Below are positions 1 to 8,182 of a stretch of 32,849 nt of DNA, in pieces. Origin of the DNA: a bacterium (GTDB lineage: Bacteria; Patescibacteriota; Minisyncoccia; CAIUEV01); NCBI GenBank assembly GCA_021779915.1, contig JAJXZR010000020.1, forward strand, positions 1-32,849. Reading direction: 5' to 3'. The position numbers and the translations under genes were made by a program. A model generated the notes under the pieces. The model was not told the DNA's origin. It saw only the letters and a list, made by a program, of their open reading frames with translations, and searched no databases. How positions within the stretch are numbered: position 1 is the first letter of the stretch; each line of letters opens with the position of its first letter.

Positions 1-3000
1 TGTTGTATTGCCAGTGCCACTGACCGTCAAAACCCCACTTGCGAGGAGATTACCGCTTGTGTTTATATTTCCACCCTGAACATCAAGTTTTTGCCCAGGT
101 GCTGTCGTCCCGATGCCGACGTTGCCGGCTATGGTTGTATTTCCTGTACCTTGAACTGTTAGGTTTCCGGTTTGTAGAACATTCCCCGATGCATCAACAC
201 TCATCTTCATATTCCCGCTTGCTCTAAAATTTAATGTTCCAGGATAATCTAAATAAGAACCAGTTGGAGTCATATATAATTGCCCTAGATAAGCTGAGGA
301 GTTTTCAAAATATAAAGTTGCTCCACTTGCGTCTCCAGATTTTATTTGTGCGATAGCTGTTCCACTAGCACTAACGACACTTAATTTATAACTAGGCACT
401 GTCGTCCCGATGCCGACGTTGCCGCCGTTGAGAAGGGTCATCGATACGGCATTGTTGACTCCGAATTGAAGCGGGTTCGTTCCTGCCGCGGCGACGATGC
501 CCGCATACGCGGTGTCTCCGCTCAACAAGCCGCCCCCGGCACTGTTCTCTCTTCCGAAATAAAACTCGCCGCCAGTGTTGATTATTGAACTATAAGCATA
601 GTTGGTTCCCGTTGTCGACGTGAGTTTCGTATGCGCCGTGGCCGCCTGAACATCCAACGCCGCGCCCGGACTCGCCGTCCCGATGCCGACGTTGCCTTGG
701 ACAATGAGACCATTGCTCGGTGCCGCGGTCGTAACATACCCCGAACCGATTGCCGCCCCGCCGTAGAGATTGAGTACGTTGGCGTTGATGGGCGATGAAC
801 CTCCTATGGTGACAGAAGTATCACCGCTTCCGCCACCGGGCAACATGACGATGCCTCCCAGGTAGTTCGACTGGATGCTTGCTTGGTGCGCGGTGCCGCC
901 GTTATAGCCCTTCAAATAAAGAAAGGCATTCCCGCTTCCGCTACCAGGTGTAATCATGACGCCCACGTCGCTGCCCCCGCCTTCAACATCCAATTTGCTC
1001 CCCGGACTCGCCGTCCCGATGCCGACGTTGCCGCTTATAATCATTCCTCCTGACGGTGCCGCCGTAGCATAATATGTGCCAGCAGAAATACCACCATTAA
1101 CACCGAGTACTGATCCTGGACGGGTATTTCCTATGCCTACGTTACCACCATCTCCTGGATTACTGGAAGGGTTTAATAGAAGAGGAGTAAATGCTACTCC
1201 TGACCTTGCCGAGGCAATTACTCCAGAACCGTTTGTCCCTAATGAGGAGTCATAACCAACATGGAGTTGTTCGGTCGGGATACTAGCGTTAGCTAAGACT
1301 AATTGAGCCTCGGTAACGACAAAACCATTAGTTGTCGCGGTAGTATCTCGCACCACATGCAAAGCTGTCCCAGGTGCCGTCGTCCCGATGCCGACGTTGC
1401 CCGCTATTGATGAATTGCCAGTACCACTGACCGTCAAAACTCCACTTGCGAGGAGATTACCGCTTGTGTTTATATTTCCTCCCTGAACATCAAGTTTTTG
1501 CCCAGGTGCCGTCGTCCCGATGCCGACGTTGCCTTCTATTGCTAAACCGTTTGCCGGTGCCCCAAGCAAGGCGTACGTGCTTCCAATATTCGCACTTCCC
1601 GCAACTGACAGTGTTGTGCCCGGTGCCGTCGTCCCAATCCCCACATTTCCGCTCGTGTCCATGTACATCCCGGTGTTTGAGCCGGTTTTGATTTGTAAAG
1701 CGCGGGTGGTGCCGGTGCCGAGGGCGGTTGAAGAGAGTGTCATTACGTTGGAGTTGAAAGACAGTTGTCCCAATTCATAGTTGCTGGCATCAGTATAGGA
1801 ATTGTACATTTTGAGACTGGCTGGTCCAAGGAACAGATCACTCCAGCGATGAGTGGCATCACCCAAAGCATAGGTATTATCGGCTGATGGCAGAATATTA
1901 CCCGTGGCTGTCAATGTTCCTCCGACTGTCAACGCTCCAGTGAATCGACCATCGCCGTTGACGTCAAGTTTGTAGGCCGGGTTCGTCGTCCCGATGCCGA
2001 CGTTGCCTGTGTCCAGAACTGTCAGGTTTTCCGTACCGGAGTGGTTCATTATAGAAAATCGGTCAACGGCATCAGCTGTAAAGTGGGTTGAAAAACCCAT
2101 TGCCTGACCCGAACCGCCTGCGGCTTTCATCAGCGCAATCAAATTGCCGGTATAGCCTGTGCTTGGCAACTGCATAACCAAACTTTGCCCGAACTGATCA
2201 TAGCCGGTAATATTCATCACTCCTGTGTTCCCTGTTCCTGATTGACCGACAACTTGTAATTTTACCCCCGGAACTGCTGTCCCAATTCCCACATTTCCTC
2301 CCGTGAATAAAGCTGAGTAAGTGGCGTTGGAAAAAGTTGAGGTGCCGGTGAAAGTGTTAGCGGAAGTTCCTGTTTGCGTGTAAGCTCCGTCATTACTGAT
2401 ACCCGATATTCCGGTCAGTGATCCGGTATTTGAGATATCCCAGTCAGATGAATCAATCGAGATTAAGTTTAGTCCTGAGCCGATCGTTATTGCACCGGTG
2501 GAAGTGCCGGTGTTGATGTTGGTAGCAAAATTGGACGAGGCGTTAAGATTGATGACCGCGCCACTGACATTAGCGCCCAAATTAGCCGTGATTAAGCCAT
2601 TGGAAGTGATTCCGCTGGTAGCGGTAATCAGGCCTGAAATTGTTGGAGTAGCGGTCCAATTGGTTCCGGAAACTGTTAGATTTCCTCCTAAATTGGTAAG
2701 ATAGTTGCCTGAGACGATAAAAGTGTTGTCCAAAGTGGTAGCACCGTGCATAGTCAGTGTTCCCGGGGTGGTGGTTGAACCGATAGTATTGATTGATGAA
2801 GATCCGGAACCGATTGTATTTACTGAGGAAGTACCGCTACCAATGCTGTTGGTTGTAGAATTTCCCGCTCCAAAGGTATTGGTAGTGGAATTGCCTGTAC
2901 CAACCGTAGTGTTGCCGGAAGAAGACAAATTGCCGATAATATCGGTCTGGCCTGTGATATAGGTGTTGTGGGCGATGATACCGTTTCCGACAAAGTTGTG

Positions 3001-6000
3001 GGTTCCCTCCACTTCAATATCCCAAACTTGTTCCGGTGGAAGCTCCGTAATCTTCTTAATTTTAGCAAATTCAGTCTCTCCATACTCGTTTTCTCCCTTT
3101 AATTTTTCCCCTTCCTCTACCACCGCTATCCTATCTCCTTCCTTTAAATAAACCACTTTTGTCCAATTTGCGTTTTTCATTTCTTCCTGATAGCTTCTTT
3201 CTAACGTGGGGGTGGCTTGGTGTGGATCCCGACTTGTCAATCGAGGATCTGGGGGTTCGATTCCCCCCACCTCCACGTTACGAATATTATAAGATTTGAC
3301 ATATTCATTAACTTCGCTACAATTATTGCAGATTGACAAGTCGGGAATCTGCACTAAGCTAGATCCTGCCAACGAATCCGCGTTCATCGCGGATTTTTGG
3401 TTTTCTGGGGCATTTTCTTGTTTAATAGCAAAATAAGGATGATTGCCGGTTGTTCTGATCTTTTTTCCATCTTCAGTTTCCAATTGATAAATCGGCTTTA
3501 CACCCATATCCAACAACCCTTTGATTTTTCTAGGCACCAATTGACCGGTTTTTTCGTCCAAAGACAAAATCTCTTCTCCACCCTTGACTTCATCTATCCT
3601 AATCTCCTTACTTTCCCGCTTTTTTTTCTTTCCCCTTTCCACTAATTTCGTGTCTCCTGTCACGCACTGCCCGTTGACTTCAAACTTATGAGTCGGATTT
3701 GTTGTTCCAATTCCGACATTGCCAGAATTAGTCGCCAAATAGGTTCCTCCGGTTGTTTGCATATCCCCATTGACATCCAATTTATAACTTGGGGCCACAT
3801 TGCCAATTCCCACTTTCCCGCTCGTATCCACTGACAGGTACTCATTCGTTCCTTCCATGATTCGCAAATTGCCTTCACTAGCTCCGTTCGTTTCTTGAAT
3901 GGACAATTTCCAGTCCCGAGCCGTCGTCGTTTCACTGGCGTTGGAATAAACATGAAGCGAAGTAGGACCGAGATAAAGATCGCGGTAACGAAGAGCCGAT
4001 GAGCCGATATCATAGGTGTCATCGAGTAATGGCAAGATGTTACCGGTGCTGACACTGCTCGCTACAAGGTTCGGAATTGTCACGTTACCCGTTCCAAAAG
4101 TTACCGGATTGTTATTAGTGGTGTTGATATAGAGCGTGCCGGAAGTGTTGTTCAAAACCGGTGAGGCGCCCGTGAGAGAAATAAGGGTGGACGCTAACGT
4201 GGTCGTGGCGCTATTTATCGTCGTAGTGGCCGTGCTGTTGATTGTCGTAGTAGTACCGTTTAGAGTAGTATTAGCATTAACAGTGGTATTGCCGTTAAGT
4301 GTCGTCGTGCCAGCTACCGTGGCCGTACCGTTGGTTTTGAGATTGCCACCCAGCGTCGTCAGTCCGGTACCGGTATTAATGGCACTATTAGATGTAGTGT
4401 TTAAATTGAGATTGCCCGCCGAATTGACGTTGATATTACCGGAAGTTGTAGTTGTTAAGCCTAGGTTACCCGCTGTGTTGGTCCAACCGGAAGCTCCGCC
4501 GGAAGTTAAGGTAAGAATACCGGTAGAGTTGCCAATATTACTGGCGTTAGTACCGGCCGTGTTAATGTTGGCGAGACCCGTGATATTCGTGGTTCCGTTA
4601 ATTATGAGTCCCGCATTACCGGTAATGAGTCCGTTGGCAGTGAGACCGCTGGTGGCAGTGATAAGCCCTGATATCGTCGGCGTAGCCGTCCAAGAAGTCG
4701 GATTAACGACAAGACTAAGACCGCAGATTGTAGTTACCGCTCCGTTTCTGCCTAGAGTCAGTCCAGTTTGAGTGGCTCCACCCAACACCAAAGTTCCCGC
4801 CGATCGAGTGTCAATGGTTCCCCCTCCGGCAATGAGGATGTTACCATTAACATCTAAAGCTTCCGTTGGGTGAGCCGTGTTTATTCCGACTCTATCTGAA
4901 ATATCGGCAGTTCCTAAAATGGAAAGCTGGTTGGTTGGACTGGCTGAACCAATCCCCATTTTTCCTTCCACAACTAGTCCATTGGCTGGGGCACTCACTC
5001 CGGCATAATTACTACCAATGGAGACATTCCCCTTGATAGAAAGTTTACTTCCGGGAGCACCGGTATTAACTCCAACGTTTCCCCCAGCAACGATTAGTTG
5101 GTTTCCTCCTACAAAAAGTCCATCTGTTGGAAGGAAAAGTGTTCCAGTCATCGTATCTCCATCTTGGTTGACATAGACAGGATCAAGAGTTGAAGAATAG
5201 TTAGCGGTGGTTAGGAGGGTCCCGGATGTTCCTGCAAAAGTGTAAGTGGAATTTTGATTGAGGTCTCCCATAGCTAATGTTCCATAGTAGGTATCTCCGT
5301 TGGATTCCAGCATTCTAAGGTGGGAGTTAGCGTTGTTTAAGGTGATGTCGTATTCTCCTGTCTGGTTCCAATCCTTGGTTAATGGTCCTAGTTCTAGGGT
5401 TGAGTCGGTTCCTTCTCCCTGGGTGGCTCCCTGGATGCCAGACCCACTCGTAATCGATTGGACATAGTTTCCAGTGGTGTCAGTTTTAAGGGCGATAGAG
5501 TCCGGTTGGATGGTAGTGATTCCGTCTTGGCTCATTAGAATGTCTCCGGTTACTTTGATTGACTTCCAATCATAGCCGGAGGCAATTAGGATGTTGCCTT
5601 GGGTTGGAGTAGTATCCGTGAAATCATTGTTACTTAGTTTCTCTGTGGTTTTGCACTGCCATTTGTTTTCTGTTTCATTCCAGATGTAGGATTCCCCATC
5701 CCTGCAGAGTTTTTCGTTGAGAGAGAGTTTGTAGTCGTTTCCTTGTTTAGTGGTTTGAATGGGAGAGAAGGAATCAATCGTACGGGCGTATTGCGATACG
5801 CCCGTACTCTCATCCATTGTGCCCTGTTCCGACTGGTTCAGGATGTCATCCCGGGCTCCGACCCGGGATCCAGTAACTTGTTCGCTTCCATTCGTATTTC
5901 CTTTTTGGGCGGACACAAGGCCAGCCCCTACATCGTTTTTATTTGGATTTTCGTCATTGGTCATTGATTCGTCATTCGTTATTCGTCCTTCGTCATTAAA

Positions 6001-7419
6001 AATATTACCATTCACCCCTTTTTCCTGACCAATCTCATTCTTTCCTATGCCAAGCATTCCCCTCTCAAGCATACTCTTCATTGCTAAGGCTCCCCAAGAA
6101 AAGAGGGAGATAATGAGAATCATTAGGACTCCGTTGAGGACTTTTCTGGTGGAAGTTGGAGCGTATTGCAATACGCCCGTACTGGATGGTTCAGTAGTTT
6201 GCCCCATGTTAAATGGTCCAGAACTGTGCCCTGTATCGAATAGTACAGGGTCTAATATCGATTGGCTCTTGGGAATAGGAAGAGACGCAAGAGTCGGTTT
6301 TGTATCTTCTTTTTTCTCCAGATCGGTAAAGGACAAGAACGTCCCTTCAGAAATCGGCATGATTGGTACGGGGACGTCTTCCATACCCTCTAGTTCGGGG
6401 GCTATACTCTGTACCGTCTGGTTTGGAGCTTGCCCCGTAACGTCTGGCTCGGGGCTGTGCCCTGTACCGTCTGGTACAGGGTCGTTCCTCGCAGAATCCA
6501 ACGACTTGTTCCAGATATCGGCATAATCGTCGGGGGTATCTTTATTGGGCGGGAGAATATTGGGCGGGAGAACCCCGCCCCTACGGATTTCCTCTGTTTC
6601 ATGTTTTATGTTCCATGTTTTATTCTCTTCTTCTTCCTCTTCCTCGACCGCCGTAGCTTTAGCGAAGGCTGGTTCCTCGGCTCGCCGTAGCCCTGCGAAG
6701 GAGGCCTCCTCATCAAACACAAAACCCGAGTCATGACGAAGGGACAAGGGAGTTGGAATATGCTCTCTTTCGTTTCCGATTTTTTCTTTTTCTATCTGTT
6801 TTATCGGTTTCTCTGCTGGTATCTCGCCTTCTCTAATTCTAACAGTAATATCGGCAATTTGGGAGATTCTGATGAGATTATCTTCCTTTAAAAGAGAACC
6901 CGACCCGAGTTGGTTTCCTCCCCTTTCGAAGGAGAGGTGGCCGGAGGCCTGAGAGGTTTGTTCCTCCGCATCCAAATTTTTTGACCTCTCCGTCTCGATG
7001 CGAGTCGCCTCCCCTTGAAAGGGGGAGGAAGAAATATCTTTGTTTATTCCTAAATTCTCATTCTTAAATTCCACATCTTCCTTAGGATTTTGAATTTTGT
7101 CATTGATTCGCCATTTGCTTGCCCCGTACTGAATAGTTCTGGGGTCATTCGTCATTTGTAATTTCAATCCATCTTTTATCCCCATCTGTCTTATCGTTTC
7201 ATGTGATTTATCAGAGAGCTTAGCGATTTCACTGAAATTAAAACCGTTTTGAAGCAGGTAAAGGATCATTTCCGTCTGGACTTCCGATTTTCCTTGGTAA
7301 TAAACTCTCTTTTTTCGAAGCAACGAATAAGAACCTGCCCCGAATTTCTCGAGAAGCATTTGTTTAGCCGACTCAATCCTCTTTTTTTTAAATTCTTTTG
7401 TTTGTTTTGGTCTTGCCAC
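1..7419 (-). CDS. Giant membrane-anchored fibre-like surface protein with intein (C-terminus beyond window)
   Basis: One reading frame stays open from a GTG at 7419 (an ATG at 7359 is the alternative) to the left edge, at least 2473 codons. Residues about 1-90 are basic, with a helix-turn-helix-like stretch (FSEIAKLSDKSHETIRQMG). Residues about 105-420 are a low-complexity linker assembled largely from dispersed palindromic repeats. One hydrophobic helix lies at about 425-447 (VLNGVLMILIISLFSWGALA). The rest is probably outside the cell: about 14 copies of a GNVGIGT...KLDV module, tail-fibre-like segments (DDTYDIGSSALRYRDLYLG), and Thr/Asn- and Gly/Ser/Asn-rich repeats near 4185-4330 and 2790-2920. 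VGIGT modules are known from bacterial fibre and adhesin-like proteins. An intein occupies residues 1252-1485. I infer a surface fibre or adhesin; the ligand is unknown and the end of the protein, perhaps a chaperone or anchor domain, is not visible. No clear Shine-Dalgarno site precedes either start. Confidence 0.85.
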   Translation of the reverse strand, partial: MARPKQTKEFKKKRIESAKQMLLEKFGAGSYSLLRKKRVYYQGKSEVQTEMILYLLQNGFNFSEIAKLSDKSHETIRQMGIKDGLKLQMTNDPRTIQYGASKWRINDKIQNPKEDVEFKNENLGINKDISSSPFQGEATRIETERSKNLDAEEQTSQASGHLSFERGGNQLGSGSLLKEDNLIRISQIADITVRIREGEIPAEKPIKQIEKEKIGNEREHIPTPLSLRHDSGFVFDEEASFAGLRRAEEPAFAKATAVEEEEEEENKTWNIKHETEEIRRGGVLPPNILPPNKDTPDDYADIWNKSLDSARNDPVPDGTGHSPEPDVTGQAPNQTVQSIAPELEGMEDVPVPIMPISEGTFLSFTDLEKKEDTKPTLASLPIPKSQSILDPVLFDTGHSSGPFNMGQTTEPSSTGVLQYAPTSTRKVLNGVLMILIISLFSWGALAMKSMLERGMLGIGKNEIGQEKGVNGNIFNDEGRITNDESMTNDENPNKNDVGAGLVSAQKGNTNGSEQVTGSRVGARDDILNQSEQGTMDESTGVSQYARTIDSFSPIQTTKQGNDYKLSLNEKLCRDGESYIWNETENKWQCKTTEKLSNNDFTDTTPTQGNILIASGYDWKSIKVTGDILMSQDGITTIQPDSIALKTDTTGNYVQSITSGSGIQGATQGEGTDSTLELGPLTKDWNQTGEYDITLNNANSHLRMLESNGDTYYGTLAMGDLNQNSTYTFAGTSGTLLTTANYSSTLDPVYVNQDGDTMTGTLFLPTDGLFVGGNQLIVAGGNVGVNTGAPGSKLSIKGNVSIGSNYAGVSAPANGLVVEGKMGIGSASPTNQLSILGTADISDRVGINTAHPTEALDVNGNILIAGGGTIDTRSAGTLVLGGATQTGLTLGRNGAVTTICGLSLVVNPTSWTATPTISGLITATSGLTANGLITGNAGLIINGTTNITGLANINTAGTNASNIGNSTGILTLTSGGASGWTNTAGNLGLTTTTSGNINVNSAGNLNLNTTSNSAINTGTGLTTLGGNLKTNGTATVAGTTTLNGNTTVNANTTLNGTTTTINSTATTTINSATTTLASTLISLTGASPVLNNTSGTLYINTTNNNPVTFGTGNVTIPNLVASSVSTGNILPLLDDTYDIGSSALRYRDLYLGPTSLHVYSNASETTTARDWKLSIQETNGASEGNLRIMEGTNEYLSVDTSGKVGIGNVAPSYKLDVNGDMQTTGGTYLATNSGNVGIGTTNPTHKFEVNGQCVTGDTKLVERGKKKKRESKEIRIDEVKGGEEILSLDEKTGQLVPRKIKGLLDMGVKPIYQLETEDGKKIRTTGNHPYFAIKQENAPENQKSAMNADSLAGSSLVQIPDLSICNNCSEVNEYVKSYNIRNVEVGGIEPPDPRLTSRDPHQATPTLERSYQEEMKNANWTKVVYLKEGDRIAVVEEGEKLKGENEYGETEFAKIKKITELPPEQVWDIEVEGTHNFVGNGIIAHNTYITGQTDIIGNLSSSGNTTVGTGNSTTNTFGAGNSTTNSIGSGTSSVNTIGSGSSSINTIGSTTTPGTLTMHGATTLDNTFIVSGNYLTNLGGNLTVSGTNWTATPTISGLITATSGITSNGLITANLGANVSGAVINLNASSNFATNINTGTSTGAITIGSGLNLISIDSSDWDISNTGSLTGISGISNDGAYTQTGTSANTFTGTSTFSNATYSALFTGGNVGIGTAVPGVKLQVVGQSGTGNTGVMNITGYDQFGQSLVMQLPSTGYTGNLIALMKAAGGSGQAMGFSTHFTADAVDRFSIMNHSGTENLTVLDTGNVGIGTTNPAYKLDVNGDGRFTGALTVGGTLTATGNILPSADNTYALGDATHRWSDLFLGPASLKMYNSYTDASNYELGQLSFNSNVMTLSSTALGTGTTRALQIKTGSNTGMYMDTSGNVGIGTTAPGTTLSVAGSANIGSTYALLGAPANGLAIEGNVGIGTTAPGQKLDVQGGNINTSGNLLASGVLTVSGTGNSSIAGNVGIGTTAPGTALHVVRDTTATTNGFVVTEAQLVLANASIPTEQLHVGYDSSLGTNGSGVIASARSGVAFTPLLLNPSSNPGDGGNVGIGNTRPGSVLGVNGGISAGTYYATAAPSGGMIISGNVGIGTASPGSKLDVEGGGSDVGVMITPGSGSGNAFLYLKGYNGGTAHQASIQSNYLGGIVMLPGGGSGDTSVTIGGSSPINANVLNLYGGAAIGSGYVTTAAPSNGLIVQGNVGIGTASPGAALDVQAATAHTKLTSTTGTNYAYSSIINTGGEFYFGRENSAGGGLLSGDTAYAGIVAAAGTNPLQFGVNNAVSMTLLNGGNVGIGTTVPSYKLSVVSASGTAIAQIKSGDASGATLYFENSSAYLGQLYMTPTGSYLDYPGTLNFRASGNMKMSVDASGNVLQTGNLTVQGTGNTTIAGNVGIGTTAPGQKLDVQGGNINTSGNLLASGVLTVSGTGNTT
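1414..1534 (-). repeat. Internal duplication in the fibre gene (second copy at 7-127)
   Basis: About 120 bp here are nearly identical to 7-127, offset by 1407 bp (exactly 469 codons). Both copies encode the same module containing KLDVQGGNINTSGNLLASG between two VGIGT motifs. The near identity contrasts with the strong divergence of the other modules and points to a recent duplication or gene conversion. Confidence 0.85.
2965..3666 (-). other. Intein (234 aa, no recognisable homing endonuclease) inside the giant fibre protein
   Basis: The fibre module is interrupted after VNGQ by a Hint-type segment. It begins with Cys1 (CVTGDTKLVERG, block A) and has a block B TTGNHPYF with the expected Thr and His. 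It ends with block F (VWDIEVEGTHNFVGNGIIA) and the terminal His-Asn, followed by Thr as the +1 residue. All catalytic residues expected for class 1 protein splicing are present and the frame is open on both sides. Splicing would remove 234 residues and join VNGQ to TYITGQTD. No LAGLIDADG or HNH motif is seen, so it is a mini-intein by content. The linker between the two halves (about residues 85-165) is longer than a minimal one and contains the tRNA-like palindrome described separately. It could instead act as a self-cleaving Hint domain. Confidence 0.85.
3203..3281 (+). repeat. tRNA/tmRNA-like foldback sequence inside the intein coding region
   Basis: Read on the plus strand, 3208-3275 resembles a tRNA. 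A 7-bp acceptor (GGGGGTG with CACCTCC) is followed by a perfect T arm (GGGGG, loop TTCGATT, CCCCC) and a discriminator A. In the middle is a GATCC-CGA/TCG-A-GGATC stem with loop CTTGTCAA. The acceptor helix extends outward to 14 bp through TAACGT/ACGTTA. There is no D stem and the length is only 68 nt, so it is not a normal tRNA. The 5' part also resembles the tRNA-like domain of tmRNA. On the minus strand it reads in frame as GGIEPPDPRL. A 15-bp inverted copy of the middle stem (3228-3242) occurs at 3331-3345, and a GC hairpin with T run follows at 3375-3398. Whether any RNA is made is unknown. Confidence 0.6.
5779..7152. repeat. Cluster of palindromic repeat units within the N-terminal part of the fibre gene
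   Basis: Several unrelated palindromes lie in the coding sequence of the linker. They include a perfect GTACGGGCGTAT/ATACGCCCGTAC hairpin at 5779-5806 (half copy near 6162-6183) and a GTCATCC...GGATCCAG unit at 5844-5873. CCCTGTACC/GGTACAGGG lies near 6459-6483, GGGCGGG units near 6547-6583 and a CGCCGTAGC unit near 6650-6710. TCCTCCCCTTTCGAAGG-type arms occur at about 6915-7030 and a TTGCCCCGTACTGAAT unit at about 7123-7152. Related units are seen outside the gene, for example near 9098-9265, 18466-18493 and 24664-24789. All keep the reading frame open. Confidence 0.75.
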
Positions 7420-7627
7420 GAATTGCTCTGTTATCTTGTTTATTGCCCTTTCTTTTTCTATTTGTTTTCTTGCAACAAATTCTCCTGGATATATAATAAG
7501 AGGGGCAATTTATCATGTCAAGTTTTTTGCAATAATTGGAAAAAATTCATTGATTATTTATTCATCTTGAGATTCGGTTTAGAAAAATTTTATGAAAAAT
7601 TTAGAATTGGGGGAACAGAATGGGGGC

Positions 7628-8182
7628 AAATTATTCTAATTGTTCTAATTAACCTAATTGACCTAAAAAATGACCAAGGAACCACAATCTTCAGAGGATA
7701 GCAAGAAATATGATCTTGAAGAAAGAACAGCTAGGTTTGGAGAAGATGCAATAGAATTGTTAAAAAGAGTTCCAAAAAATGAGATAACTCGAGCGATAAT
7801 CAATCAGTTGTCGAAATGTTGCACTAGTGTTGGTGCGAATTATTGTGAAGCAGACGATGCAGAAAGTTCAAAGGATTTTAAACATAAGATTGGAATTTGT
7901 AAGAAAGAATCAAGAGAAGCAAAGCATTTCTTTCGAATGTTAGACAAAGCTGTCCCTGAGCTGAGAGAGGGGTCTGTAAAAATGTGGATGGAAGCGAAGG
8001 AACTGAATTTAATTTTTAATGCGATCTATAGAAAAGTGAGAAAGTAATTATAATTATTCTAATTAACCTAATTGCTTTAATTATTCTAAACAAAATCCTA
8101 TAAAAACCAATTCCCAATTTTTTAATTCTTACTTGGTGCTTTTTTAGGTCAATTAGGTTAATTAGAACAATTAGATCAATTT
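7628..8182 (+). mobile_element. Foldback element with 42-bp inverted ends enclosing a four-helix-bundle gene
   Basis: The left arm 7628-7669 and right arm 8141-8182 are inverted repeats of 42 bp with about two mismatches, built on TCTAATTAACCTAATTGACC. The four-helix-bundle gene starts at the base following the left arm. A partial, direct copy of the left arm lies just after the gene (8046-8090). No transposase is present. A related non-coding element lies at about 21662-21800, sharing the AACCTAAAAAAGCACC border. The design resembles the stem-plus-protein organisation of 23S rRNA intervening sequences, but here it sits between protein genes. Confidence 0.7.
7670..8047 (+). CDS. Four-helix-bundle protein (23S rRNA intervening-sequence type)
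   Basis: The 125-residue protein is mainly helical. It matches the pattern of the four-helix-bundle family associated with 23S rRNA intervening sequences (often labelled S23 ribosomal protein): an RFGEDAIELLKRVPKNEITR-type first helix, a QLSKCCTSVGANYCEAD second helix, DFKHKIGICKKESREAKHFF third helix and a Trp/Glu-rich last helix. Length is typical. The ATG directly abuts the left inverted arm of the enclosing element and there is no Shine-Dalgarno site, so translation may depend on the element's RNA fold or be leaderless. Known members bind nucleic acid or act as accessory proteins in retroelements; the role here is not known. It is the only plus-strand gene in the left third of the window. 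Confidence 0.85.
   Translation: MTKEPQSSEDSKKYDLEERTARFGEDAIELLKRVPKNEITRAIINQLSKCCTSVGANYCEADDAESSKDFKHKIGICKKESREAKHFFRMLDKAVPELREGSVKMWMEAKELNLIFNAIYRKVRK

Noticed and set aside
3208-3275. Functional tRNA-Asp (loop contains GTC)
   Set aside because: The TTGTCAA loop looks like an Asp anticodon loop, but no 5-bp anticodon stem closes a 7-nt loop, the D arm is absent and the length is 68 nt. I call it tRNA-like only.
3660-4055. Minus-strand 131-residue frame
   Set aside because: It is in a different frame from the fibre protein, which reads through the same DNA with clear VGIGT and DDTYDIG motifs.
4136-4771. Open frame on the plus strand giving a Val/Leu-rich 211-residue product
   Set aside because: It lies opposite the fibre gene, and its Val-rich composition is what the antisense of Thr/Asn-rich repeats yields. 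The minus-strand frame has recognisable fibre modules throughout.
7628-8182. Intervening sequence within a 23S rRNA gene
   Set aside because: The four-helix-bundle gene suggested it, but no 23S rRNA sequence flanks the element; both sides are intergenic DNA next to protein genes.
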